Assembly (NCBI RefSeq): GCF_025148125.1
Contig: NZ_CP102267.1
Location: 571,001-635,000 of the forward strand
DNA: 64,000 nt
Direction: 5' to 3'
From: Blautia wexlerae DSM 19850
GTDB lineage: Bacteria; Bacillota; Clostridia; Lachnospirales; Lachnospiraceae
Positions 49,670 through 58,450 of the stretch are shown here, in pieces. The position numbers were made by a program, and so were the translations under genes. Under the pieces are notes generated by a model. The model ran no database searches. It was not told the DNA's origin and saw nothing but the letters and a program-made list of their open reading frames with translations. Within the stretch, counting starts at the first letter, position 1. Every line of letters starts with the position of its first letter.

Positions 49670-51577
49670 ATGAGTAAAAAACCATCTGCAGGAGGAAAAA
49701 TCCAGTGGACGAAAATGTTCAGGAAGCTTTCCCCCTATACGATCCGGAAAGGGTTCCGCTACATGAAGCATTATGGACCAAAGGAATTCTGGATCAGGCT
49801 GCATGAACGTTTTGAACCGGAAGAAGTACCATATGGTCCATGGTACCGGGCTTACATTCCGACGGAGGAAACACTGGAAATACAGAGGAAACAGAAATTT
49901 GATTATTCACCGCTGATCAGCATTGCAGTTCCGGCTTATCAGACACCTGTAGAATTTTTGAGACAGATGATAGAATCACTGATCGTTCAGACTTATTCAA
50001 ACTGGGAGCTGTGTATCGTAAATGCAAGTCCGGACAATGAGGAGATGCAGAAAGTACTGGCAGAATATTCAGCCGGAGATTCCCGGGTAAGATTCTGCAA
50101 TCTCAAAGAGAACCTTGGCATTGCAGAGAACACAAACCGCGCGTTTGCAATGGCAAAAGGTGAATTTGTGGGGCTTCTTGACCATGATGACCTGCTGGCA
50201 CCCAATGCATTATATGAGATCGTGAAAATACTGCAGGATCATCCGCAGGCAGATGCGCTTTATACAGACGAGGATAAGGTTACAACAGAACTGGACGAGC
50301 ATTTTCAGCCACATCTGAAACCGGATTTTAATCTGGATCTCCTGCGTTCCAATAATTATATCTGCCACTTTTTTGTAGTGCGAAAGAGTATTGTAGAAAA
50401 GGCCGGAGGTTTCCGAAAAGAATTCGACGGAGCTCAGGATTACGATTTTATCTTCCGCTGTACGGAGAATGCCGGAGAGGTTTTACATGTTCCGGAAATC
50501 CTGTATCACTGGAGAACACACAAAGCCTCCACTGCAGATAATCCTGCCAGTAAAATGTACGCATTTGAAGCCGGCAAGAGAGCAATAGAAGCTCATCTTG
50601 AGAGAACAGGTACAAAAGGCGAGGTAAGCCATACACAGGATCTGGGCTTTTACCGGGTGAAATATCCGGTGCAGGGAAAACCTCTGGTGTCTGTTATCAT
50701 ACCAAACAAAGACGAGAAAGAGACCCTTCAGACCTGTCTGGAAATGCTGGAGAAGAATACCGGTTATCAGAATTTTGAAATCATAATCGTGGAGAATAAC
50801 AGTACTACTGATGAGATTTTCCGATATTATAAAGAGCTTTCCGGAAACCGTAAGATCCATCTTTTGAGATGGGGAAAAGAATTTAATTATTCTGCCATCA
50901 ATAACTTTGCTGCGGCGCATGCAAAGGGAGAATATCTGCTTTTCCTGAATAATGATGTAAAATCCATCAATCCGGACTGGCTGGAAGAAATGCTTGGAGT
51001 GTGTCAGCGTCCGGAAGTGGGCGGTGTCGGAGCAAAGCTCATTTATCCGGATAATACAATCCAGCATGCAGGATGTGTGATCGGAATGGGCGGTATTGCG
51101 GGGCATATGTTCGTAGATATGCCTGCGGACCGTACCGGCTATCTGCATAAGGCATCCCTTCTTCAGGATATGAGTGCAGTGACTGCCGCCTGTCTGTTGA
51201 TGAAGAAAGAGGTTTTTGAGCAGGCAGGAGGATTTACAGAAGAACTGGCTGTGGCATTTAATGATGTGGATCTTTGCCTGAAAGTAAGAAAAAACGGCTA
51301 TCTGATCGTATATGATCCCTATGCGAAGCTTTATCATATGGAATCAAAGACCAGAGGAGCTGAAGACAGCAAGGAGAAAGTGCGCCGTTTTCAGACGGAG
51401 ATTGAATATATGCGATGTCACTGGATAGACATTCTCAAAAACGGAGATCCCTGTTATAACAAAAACCTGTCTCTTACCAAATGGAATTATTCTCTGAAGC
51501 CAATCCCGGGAATGGAGACAGAAGCAGGACATAAAAAAGAGAAGACAGGGAGGAAATCATGCAGGAAGTATCAGTGA
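49670..51577 (+). CDS. Double-GT2 glycosyltransferase
   Basis: The 635-residue protein is the third paralogue, without the N-terminal beta modules; a basic 60-residue lead precedes the GT domains. The first GT2 domain (about 85-300) has LDHDDLLAPNAL, the second (about 335-600) has VIIPNKDEK, IVENNSTTD and LNNDVKS. Both domains look catalytically intact. The ATG at 49670 follows GAGG; the longer reading from 49532 runs into the divergent promoter. Its last 19 bases overlap the next GT gene. Confidence 0.88.
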   Translation: MSKKPSAGGKIQWTKMFRKLSPYTIRKGFRYMKHYGPKEFWIRLHERFEPEEVPYGPWYRAYIPTEETLEIQRKQKFDYSPLISIAVPAYQTPVEFLRQMIESLIVQTYSNWELCIVNASPDNEEMQKVLAEYSAGDSRVRFCNLKENLGIAENTNRAFAMAKGEFVGLLDHDDLLAPNALYEIVKILQDHPQADALYTDEDKVTTELDEHFQPHLKPDFNLDLLRSNNYICHFFVVRKSIVEKAGGFRKEFDGAQDYDFIFRCTENAGEVLHVPEILYHWRTHKASTADNPASKMYAFEAGKRAIEAHLERTGTKGEVSHTQDLGFYRVKYPVQGKPLVSVIIPNKDEKETLQTCLEMLEKNTGYQNFEIIIVENNSTTDEIFRYYKELSGNRKIHLLRWGKEFNYSAINNFAAAHAKGEYLLFLNNDVKSINPDWLEEMLGVCQRPEVGGVGAKLIYPDNTIQHAGCVIGMGGIAGHMFVDMPADRTGYLHKASLLQDMSAVTAACLLMKKEVFEQAGGFTEELAVAFNDVDLCLKVRKNGYLIVYDPYAKLYHMESKTRGAEDSKEKVRRFQTEIEYMRCHWIDILKNGDPCYNKNLSLTKWNYSLKPIPGMETEAGHKKEKTGRKSCRKYQ

Positions 51578-52515
51578 TCATTCCGAATTTTAATGGGATG
51601 GCTTATCTGGATGGCGTACTTGCAGGTCTGGAGTGTCAGACTGTAAGCAATTTTGATGTAATTCTTGTGGATAATGGATCCAATGACGGAAGCTGTGCCT
51701 TTGTTGCTGCAAGGTATCCATGGGTCCATCTGATCGAATTGCCGGAGAATTTCGGATTCTGTAAAGCGGTCAATGAAGGGATCAGAGCATCACGCTCACC
51801 TTATGTACTGCTTTTAAACAATGATATTGAAGTAACGGAGAATTTTATAGAAGAAATGCTGTCAGCCATCAAAAGGCATCCCAAAGCTTTCTCCTGTGCT
51901 GCCAGAATGATTCAGTTTCATGACAGGGACAGGCTGGATGATGCAGGAAACTATTACTGCGCGCTTGGATGGGCTTATGCAAGAGGTAAGGGGAAAGATA
52001 TCCATACCTATGAAAAGGAAGAGAAGATTTTTGCTTCCTGCGCAGGAGCTGCTATTTACAGAAAGAAGATCTTTGATGAACTGGGATATTTTGACGAAGA
52101 ACATTTTGCATATCTGGAGGACATGGATGTGGGATACCGGGCCAGGATCTACGGATATGAAAATTGGTATGCACCTGATGCTATGGTATACCATGTGGGA
52201 AGCGGTACCAGCGGATCCAGATATAATCAGTTCAAGATCCGGTATTCTTCCAGAAATAATATTTATCTGATATACAAAAATATGCCGGTGTTACAGATTA
52301 TTATCAATCTTCCGTTTCTTGTTGCAGGATTTGGAATCAAAATTCTGTTTTTTACGCTGAAAGGATTCGGAAGAGAGTATATTGCGGGAATTAAGAATGG
52401 ATTCCAGATCAGTAAAAAAAATCATAAAATACCTTTTAAATTTCAAAATCTGTCAAACTATTTTAGGATTCAAGTTGAATTGTGGGTGAATATCTTCAGG
52501 CGTTTGTGCGGATGA
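51559..52515 (+). CDS. GT2 glycosyltransferase, rhamnosyltransferase-like
   Basis: The 318-residue protein begins SVIIPNFNGMAYLDG and has LVDNGSNDGS, LLLNNDIEVT (metal motif) and EDMDVGYRARIYG, the pattern of WbbL/RfbF-like rhamnosyltransferases. A hydrophobic segment near residues 245-268 and a basic C-terminus suggest membrane association. AGGGAGGAAATC precedes the ATG. Overlaps the upstream gene by 19 bases. The donor sugar is inferred from family resemblance and the rfbC gene in the locus. Confidence 0.85.
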   Translation: MQEVSVIIPNFNGMAYLDGVLAGLECQTVSNFDVILVDNGSNDGSCAFVAARYPWVHLIELPENFGFCKAVNEGIRASRSPYVLLLNNDIEVTENFIEEMLSAIKRHPKAFSCAARMIQFHDRDRLDDAGNYYCALGWAYARGKGKDIHTYEKEEKIFASCAGAAIYRKKIFDELGYFDEEHFAYLEDMDVGYRARIYGYENWYAPDAMVYHVGSGTSGSRYNQFKIRYSSRNNIYLIYKNMPVLQIIINLPFLVAGFGIKILFFTLKGFGREYIAGIKNGFQISKKNHKIPFKFQNLSNYFRIQVELWVNIFRRLCG

Positions 52516-52598
52516 TAAGAAAGAAAGATAAATTTTTATTGCTTTTATAAAACAACTATTATAATATAGAAACGATAAAAAAATGAGGTGACAAAAGA

Positions 52599-54002
52599 TT
52601 GCTAAAGGACAATGAAAAGAATTTCAGTCGTCTCCATATGATCATTGATGCAATTGTACTGGTACTGTCATATTTTCTGGCATGGCTGATCCGTTTTGTT
52701 GGTCCTATGGCAGCAACAGCAGTCAGAACCAGAAGCTTTCAGCAGTATATGCTGATGCTGGTTTTTATTGTACCGGTTTATCTGTTGTTGTATCAGGCTT
52801 TCACATTGTATACTCCCATGCGGATGCAGGGGCGTCGGCTTGTATTGGCTAATATTGTAAAGGCCAACTCGCTTGGGCTCCTTATTCTGATGTTTACATT
52901 TTACATGATAGATGAGAGCGATTTTTCCCGTTCTACTTATATTATGTTTTATGTAATCAATATTGTGCTTCAGTGGTGTGCCCGAATGTTGATTTTCGCT
53001 CTTCTGAGAGATATGAGAGAGAAGGGACTGAATCAGAAACAGATGATCTGTGTGGGATACAGCCGCGCAGCAGAGGAATACATTGACAGAGTTCTTGCCA
53101 ATCCTCAGTGGGGATATGTGATCCGCGGAATACTGGATGACAATGTTCCGGCAGGAACAGAGTACAAGGGAATCAAAGTTCTTGGAAGGATTGCCAATCT
53201 GAATATAATACTTCCGGAGAACCGGCTGGATGAAATAGCGATCACTCTGGGCTTAAGTGAATATTACCGCCTGGAAGAGATTGTAGCACTGTGTGAAAAA
53301 TCCGGAGTACACACCAAGTTTATCCCGGATTATAATAAGATCATTCCGACAAAACCATACACAGAAGATATACTGGGACTTCCGGTTATCAATATCCGTT
53401 ATGTACCGTTGAACAATACATTCAATGCACTGGTCAAGCGGGCGATGGACATTGCAGGATCTATTGTTGGAATCATAGTAACCTCACCGCTGATGCTGTT
53501 AATGTGTGCTATCATTAAGCTGACATCACCGGGACCACTGATCTATAAACAGGAGAGGGTTGGACTTCATAACCAGACTTTTCGGATGTATAAGTTCCGT
53601 TCCATGGAAGTACAGCCGGAATCGGAAGAGAAGAAGGCATGGACAGTAAAGAATGACCCAAGAGTAACACCCATCGGAAAGTTTATGCGTCACACCAGTA
53701 TTGATGAACTGCCACAGCTTTTCAACATACTGAAGGGTAACATGAGCCTTGTGGGACCACGACCGGAGCGGCCGTTTTTTGTAGAGAAATTCAGAGAAGA
53801 AATCCCGAGATATATGGTGAAACATCAGGTTCGCCCGGGACTTACCGGCTGGGCTCAGGTGAATGGTTACCGCGGAGACACATCCATAAGAAAAAGAATC
53901 GAATATGACCTTTATTACATTGAAAACTGGAGCATAGGGCTGGATATCAAGATTATATTCCTTACATTTTTCAAGGGATTTATAAACAAAAATGCATATT
54001 AA
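52599..54002 (+). CDS. Polyprenyl-phosphate sugar-1-phosphate transferase (WbaP/CpsE type)
   Basis: This enzyme starts surface polysaccharides by loading a sugar-1-phosphate onto undecaprenyl phosphate. The 467-residue protein has four to five N-terminal helices, a CoA-binding-like middle domain (about 140-260) and the bacterial sugar transferase domain at the C-terminus with KRAMDIAGS, KFRSM, TSIDELPQLFNILKG and MSLVGPRPE. The start is TTG, eight bases after GAGGTG. It is likely the initiating enzyme for the locus, though the sugar (hexose) is uncertain. Confidence 0.92.
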   Translation: MLKDNEKNFSRLHMIIDAIVLVLSYFLAWLIRFVGPMAATAVRTRSFQQYMLMLVFIVPVYLLLYQAFTLYTPMRMQGRRLVLANIVKANSLGLLILMFTFYMIDESDFSRSTYIMFYVINIVLQWCARMLIFALLRDMREKGLNQKQMICVGYSRAAEEYIDRVLANPQWGYVIRGILDDNVPAGTEYKGIKVLGRIANLNIILPENRLDEIAITLGLSEYYRLEEIVALCEKSGVHTKFIPDYNKIIPTKPYTEDILGLPVINIRYVPLNNTFNALVKRAMDIAGSIVGIIVTSPLMLLMCAIIKLTSPGPLIYKQERVGLHNQTFRMYKFRSMEVQPESEEKKAWTVKNDPRVTPIGKFMRHTSIDELPQLFNILKGNMSLVGPRPERPFFVEKFREEIPRYMVKHQVRPGLTGWAQVNGYRGDTSIRKRIEYDLYYIENWSIGLDIKIIFLTFFKGFINKNAY

Positions 54003-54019
54003 GATAAGGGGAAAAAGTC

Positions 54020-55450
54020 ATGGCTAAACCAGGAAAAAAGAAAAAAGTACTGTTTGTGCTTGAGATCATTGTACTGCTGCTGTTTATTGGCGGGCTGTAT
54101 GTGTATGGACAGATTTCTTCCAGGCTGGATAAGATCGAGCAGCCGGAACTGAAAAAGGAAAAAATAGTCGTAAACCAGGAAGCACCAAAGATGACAGGAT
54201 ACAAGACCTATGTGCTGTTTGGTATTGATACCAGAGGGGAAGGCTCCCAGTATTCTGCACAGAACAGTGATACCATGATCATTGTGAGTGTAAACAATGA
54301 TACAAAAGAAGTGCGTATGGTTTCCGTATACAGAGATACACTTCTCAATGTTGGAGATGATACCTATACGAAGGCAAATGCAGCCTATGCGCTGGGTGGT
54401 CCGGAACAGGCGATCACCATGTTAAATACAAACCTGGATCTGGATATTTCCGATTATGCGACGGCTGATTTTTCCGCACTTGTAGAAGTGATAGATGATC
54501 TTGGCGGTCTTGATATTCCGTTATCTTATGCGGAAATTGAACATATGAATAACTATTGCGTGGAAACATCCAAGCTGACAGGAAAAGACTACACTCCGCT
54601 CGAGAAACCGGAGCCAAAGCCGGAAGATCAGGAAGCAATTGTAGGAACTTATCATCTGAACGGCGTACAGGCGACATCCTATTGCCGTATCCGTTATACT
54701 GCAAGTCTGGATATGGGACGTACAGAGCGTCAGAGACGAGTACTTGGAATGCTCTTTGATAAGGCGAAGATAGCAGGTCTTTCTTCTATCTTTAAGATTA
54801 TGGATGATGTATTCCCGATGGTTACAACATCTCTTTCAAAGCAGGATATTCTGGGACTTATTCCAACTCTGATCGGATATAAATTTACAGACAGCACGGG
54901 ATTCCCGCAGAAGTTTAAATTCTCTAATATCAAGGGAAGTATTATTGTTCCTACTGATCTTGAGAACAATGTAGTTGAACTTCACAAGTTCCTGTATGAT
55001 GATCAGGATTATACTCCGTCTTCTGAGGTAGTGGCCCGCAGTAATAAGATACTTGAGATCGTCGGCGGAGAAAGTAAGCTGGATGATGCAGCCAAGACTA
55101 CGACACAGGACACTGATACCACAAATGCAAATGACACTTTTGTATGGTCCGGCGATAATACCTCCGGCAGTACGGATAACAGCGGCGATTATGATTATGA
55201 CAATGATTATGATAACGGTGGTTATGATGGCGGTTATGATAATGGCGGCGGAGATTATGGCGGCGGTGGCGATTATGATAACAGTGGTGATGACGGCAGT
55301 TATGATAATGGCGGCGATGACACCGGCAGTGACACTGGTGGTGGAGACTACGACGGCGGCGATGACACCGGTGGAGATGAGACCGGCGGCGACGATGGAT
55401 TCAGCGATGATTCAGCAGCAGATTCCGGAGCAAGTTCTGAAGAACAGTAA
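54020..55450 (+). CDS. LytR-CpsA-Psr (LCP) family wall-polymer ligase with Gly/Asp/Tyr tail
   Basis: LCP enzymes transfer polymers from the lipid carrier to peptidoglycan. The 476-residue protein has one N-terminal helix (VLFVLEIIVLLLFIGGLYVYG) and an LCP domain (about 60-270) with LFGIDTRGEG, SDTMIIVSV, SVYRDT and CRIRYTASLDMGRTERQRR, so the pyrophosphate-binding Arg and Asp residues are present. The last 90 residues are a very unusual repeat-rich tail of Gly, Asp, Tyr and Asn (about 375-465). It lies directly after the initiating transferase, as expected for attachment of the same polymer. Confidence 0.92.
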   Translation: MAKPGKKKKVLFVLEIIVLLLFIGGLYVYGQISSRLDKIEQPELKKEKIVVNQEAPKMTGYKTYVLFGIDTRGEGSQYSAQNSDTMIIVSVNNDTKEVRMVSVYRDTLLNVGDDTYTKANAAYALGGPEQAITMLNTNLDLDISDYATADFSALVEVIDDLGGLDIPLSYAEIEHMNNYCVETSKLTGKDYTPLEKPEPKPEDQEAIVGTYHLNGVQATSYCRIRYTASLDMGRTERQRRVLGMLFDKAKIAGLSSIFKIMDDVFPMVTTSLSKQDILGLIPTLIGYKFTDSTGFPQKFKFSNIKGSIIVPTDLENNVVELHKFLYDDQDYTPSSEVVARSNKILEIVGGESKLDDAAKTTTQDTDTTNANDTFVWSGDNTSGSTDNSGDYDYDNDYDNGGYDGGYDNGGGDYGGGGDYDNSGDDGSYDNGGDDTGSDTGGGDYDGGDDTGGDETGGDDGFSDDSAADSGASSEEQ

Positions 55451-55481
55451 CAGGGAACTGCTATAAAAATATAAATAATAG

Positions 55482-55519
55482 AAAAGAGGACCATCTGTTG
55501 GAAAGGATGGTCCTCTTTT
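55482..55519 (+). terminator. Strong intrinsic terminator after the LCP gene
   Basis: A perfect 14-bp stem AAAAGAGGACCATC / GATGGTCCTCTTTT with a 10-base loop; the stem itself ends in TTTT. Confidence 0.92.
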
Positions 55520-55538
55520 CAGATAAGGAGTGTTGAGG

Positions 55539-56483
55539 ATGACGCATAAGGAAAAATATAATGACACTGCGACAGTTGATGTAATCATTCCTGCCTATCG
55601 TCCCGGCAGAGAATTTGGAGAACTGCTGCACAGGCTGGAAGAACAGGAATACCGTCCCCGCAGGATTCTGGTTATGAATACGGGAGAGCAGTACTGGAAC
55701 AGAGAATGGGAGAAATGTCCGACCCTTGAGGTTCATCACCTGGAACAGAAGGATTTTGATCATGGCGGAACCAGAAAAAGGGCGGCAGAACTTTCGAATG
55801 CAGATATTATGATCTTTATGACACAGGATGCTCTCCCTGCTGACAGAAAAGTAATTGGAAATCTTGTCTGTGCTGTCAGTGAAAATCCGGGTGCAGGAGC
55901 AGCCTATGCAAGACAATTACCCAGGGCAGACTGTCGCTTTCTGGAACGTTATACCCGTTCTTTTAATTATCCGGAGCAGTCCTCGGTAAAGTCGCTGGCT
56001 GATATTGATAAGTACGGGATCAAGACCTATTTCTGTTCTAATGTGTGTGCGGCCTATGATAAAGGGATTTATCTGAAAACAGGCGGTTTTACAGAGCGGG
56101 CGATTTTCAATGAAGATATGATCTGTGCCGGAACAATGATTCAGAAAGGCTATTCAGTTGTCTATGCGGCAGATGCGAGAGTGTATCATTCCCATAATTA
56201 TTCCGGAAGGCAGCAGTTTCACAGAAACTTCGATCTGGGAGTATCCCAGGCAGAGCATCCGGAAATTTTTGAAGGAGTACCTTCTGAGGGAGAGGGAATC
56301 CGTCTGGTAAAAAGAAGCCTGGGCTATCTGATAAGAACGGGACACTTCTGGCTGATTCCTCAGCTGATCTGGCAGAGCGGAATGAAATATGCAGGATATT
56401 TCCTGGGGAAAAGATACAGAAAACTTCCCCGGAAAGTTGTTCTTGCATGTACCATGAGTCCATATTACTGGAACAGAAAATAA
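55539..56483 (+). CDS. GT2 glycosyltransferase, rhamnosyltransferase-like
   Basis: The 314-residue protein has VIIPAYRPGREF, a FDHGGTRKRAA motif and FMTQDALPAD in place of the usual DxD region, all seen in RfbF/RfbN-like rhamnosyltransferases, and FNEDMICAGTMI further on. The ATG at 55539 follows AAGGAG by eight bases; the upstream GTG at 55530 overlaps that site. Although behind a terminator, the gene continues the locus and probably acts on the same polymer. Confidence 0.83.
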   Translation: MTHKEKYNDTATVDVIIPAYRPGREFGELLHRLEEQEYRPRRILVMNTGEQYWNREWEKCPTLEVHHLEQKDFDHGGTRKRAAELSNADIMIFMTQDALPADRKVIGNLVCAVSENPGAGAAYARQLPRADCRFLERYTRSFNYPEQSSVKSLADIDKYGIKTYFCSNVCAAYDKGIYLKTGGFTERAIFNEDMICAGTMIQKGYSVVYAADARVYHSHNYSGRQQFHRNFDLGVSQAEHPEIFEGVPSEGEGIRLVKRSLGYLIRTGHFWLIPQLIWQSGMKYAGYFLGKRYRKLPRKVVLACTMSPYYWNRK

Positions 56484-56583
56484 AGGTAAGCGGATAACCT
56501 TAAGACACGCCAATTTACGATAATTGTCACATTTTGAACACAATTAATTGATATACTGATTCCAGAGTTCAGGAGAAGAATTG

Positions 56584-56614
56584 CTGTAACTGTGCAGAAA
56601 TAAAACAGTTACAG
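56584..56614. repeat. Perfect 10-bp hairpin CTGTAACTGT/ACAGTTACAG
   Basis: It lies in the 196-base gap before htrA. It is another member of the GTAACTGT family. No convincing promoter with good spacing was found in this gap. Confidence 0.6.
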
Positions 56615-56679
56615 ATCATTGTTTATTTCGGGGAGTGTTCCGATAAACAGTAATACAGGAACAGAAGGGAGCAGATTAC

Positions 56680-58095
56680 ATGAATGATGAAAGAAACCTG
56701 GGTGAAAAAACAGATGATTCCGGTCAGCAGCCCAGATATGAACATTATCAGTTCCATGAAGAACAGGGAACTGTTTTGAAACCATCCGGTCCCTCTGGAC
56801 ACAGAAGAAATCAGAATTCTTTTCAGAAAAAAGCAGGGGCGACAATCGCATTGGCTGTGATTTTTGGCTTGGTGGCGGCAGTTGTATTTCAGGCGGCAAA
56901 TTTTGCAGCAGACAGATTCCTGAATACAGGTAAGTCTTCGGTGCAGATTAAAACTACAGACAGTGTGGATCTTCAGGAAACGGCATCAGATGACAGCACT
57001 GCCGATAAGGTGCTGTCTGACTCTGAGAATGGAACAGTAGCAGCAGTGGCTCAGGCTTCCATGCCTTCTGTAGTTGCGATCACTACGGTCAGTGTTCAGG
57101 AAATACCAAGCTTTTTCGGATATAGTTCCCACCAATATAAGAGTGCGTCAACAGGTTCAGGGATTATCGTTGGAGATAATGATGATGAGCTTCTGATCGC
57201 AACGAATAATCACGTGGTGGATGGAGCTACAACTCTGAGTGTCTGCTTTATAGGGGATGATGTGGCAAATGCAGAGACAGAGACTGTGAATGCGGGAGAT
57301 AATGGAGATCTGAATGTAGAGGATGCGGTCAGTGCCAAGATTAAGGGTACAGATGCTGATAATGATCTGGCAGTAGTTGCGGTGAAGAAATCGGATATCC
57401 CTGAGGACACTTTAAATCAGATCAAGATTGCTCAGATAGGAAGTTCGGATGATCTGGCAGTAGGGCAGCAGGTAGTTGCGATCGGTAATGCGCTTGGATA
57501 TGGTCAGTCTGTAACATCAGGCTGGATAAGTGCATTGAACCGGACGATTTCTACAGATGACGGAACGAACAGTACAGGACTGATCCAGACGGATGCGGCA
57601 ATCAATCCGGGTAACAGTGGTGGTGCACTTTTGAAGATGAAAGGCGAGCTGATCGGCATCAATTCTGCAAAATACGCAGACAGTGCTGTAGAAGGTATGG
57701 GATATGCCATTCCTATTTCCAAGGCAAAGCCTATTCTGGAAGAACTGATGAATCGTGAGACCAGGGAGAAAGTAGACAGCAGCAAAAAAGGATATCTGGG
57801 AGTAAGTCTTGCCAATCTGACCACAGAGGCAATTGAGATGTATAATATGCCCACAGGCGCCTTTGTAAGAAGTGTGGAGGATGATTCTCCGGCACAGGAA
57901 GCAGGTATCTGTAAAGGCGACATCATCGTAAAATTCGACGGACAGAAAGTCAGTGATGGTGATGATCTGCTGGATAAACTGCAGTATTATAAATCGGGAG
58001 AGAAGATTGAGGCAGTTATTGCAAGAGCCACTAATGGGGAATATGAAGAAAATACTATAGAGCTGACTCTCGGCACCAGACCGGACAATGAATAA
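56680..58095 (+). CDS. htrA: HtrA/DegP-like serine protease with PDZ domain
   Basis: HtrA proteases degrade misfolded secreted proteins at the membrane surface. The 471-residue protein has a cytoplasmic N-terminus, one membrane helix (about 54-76), a trypsin-like domain with His178 (NNHVVDG), Asp229 (DNDLAVV) and Ser313 (NPGNSGGALL), and one PDZ domain (about 375-465; GAFVRSVEDDSPAQEAGI). The triad is complete. Monocistronic, with its own terminator. Confidence 0.95.
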   Translation: MNDERNLGEKTDDSGQQPRYEHYQFHEEQGTVLKPSGPSGHRRNQNSFQKKAGATIALAVIFGLVAAVVFQAANFAADRFLNTGKSSVQIKTTDSVDLQETASDDSTADKVLSDSENGTVAAVAQASMPSVVAITTVSVQEIPSFFGYSSHQYKSASTGSGIIVGDNDDELLIATNNHVVDGATTLSVCFIGDDVANAETETVNAGDNGDLNVEDAVSAKIKGTDADNDLAVVAVKKSDIPEDTLNQIKIAQIGSSDDLAVGQQVVAIGNALGYGQSVTSGWISALNRTISTDDGTNSTGLIQTDAAINPGNSGGALLKMKGELIGINSAKYADSAVEGMGYAIPISKAKPILEELMNRETREKVDSSKKGYLGVSLANLTTEAIEMYNMPTGAFVRSVEDDSPAQEAGICKGDIIVKFDGQKVSDGDDLLDKLQYYKSGEKIEAVIARATNGEYEENTIELTLGTRPDNE

Positions 58096-58098
58096 AAC

Positions 58099-58129
58099 AA
58101 AAGACATCGCCCATGCGGCGGTGTCTTTT
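58099..58129 (+). terminator. Intrinsic terminator after htrA
   Basis: A 13-bp stem AAAAGACATCGCC / GGCGGTGTCTTTT with one G-T pair and a five-base loop. Confidence 0.9.
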
Positions 58130-58151
58130 ATATATTATCAGTGAACAGTAA

Positions 58152-58235
58152 GTTACTGTTCACTCCGTTCACTGTAACTTAGCCAAAATTCATTCCAGAT
58201 TGCCTGCGGCAATGGAATTTTGGCTTGTATGTCTC
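58152..58235. repeat. 84-bp dispersed intergenic element, copy B (inverted)
   Basis: The reverse complement of 22790-22873 with three mismatches. Beyond its end lies a second hairpin, TTTTGGCAT-ATTC-ATGCCAAAA (58239-58261), flanked by GGGAT on both sides, and then GAACAGTAAC fragments up to 58302. The htrA-clpX gap (58096-58450) therefore consists mainly of repeats plus the clpX promoter. Confidence 0.85.
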
Positions 58236-58333
58236 GGGATTTTGGCATATTCATGCCAAAACACCTCGCGGGATAGTGATGTGTGAACAGTAACAACAGT
58301 AACGATTCTTTTTGTGTTTATAAAACTTTCATT

Positions 58334-58361
58334 TTGTTATAAGGGAATTGTATGATATAAT
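58334..58361 (+). promoter_or_regulatory. clpX promoter
   Basis: TTGTTA (58334-58339), 16-base spacer, TATAAT (58356-58361); the leader is about 85 bases. Confidence 0.65.
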
Positions 58362-58450
58362 TCAGTTAAATAAGCGTAATGATCCAGCAGCCTGCTATCC
58401 TGCAGGAGCACTGTACTGTTACGAATAAGAGGATATAGAAAGGAGTCATT

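Noticed and set aside
55180..55410. Short tandem DNA repeats that might suggest a CRISPR array
   Set aside because: They are irregular, in frame and encode the LCP tail; no constant repeats with unique spacers were seen anywhere in the window.
55053..55466. A plus-strand frame rich in Met, Ala and Thr over the end of the LCP gene
   Set aside because: It is the second reading frame of the Gly/Asp/Tyr repeat tail, not a separate protein.
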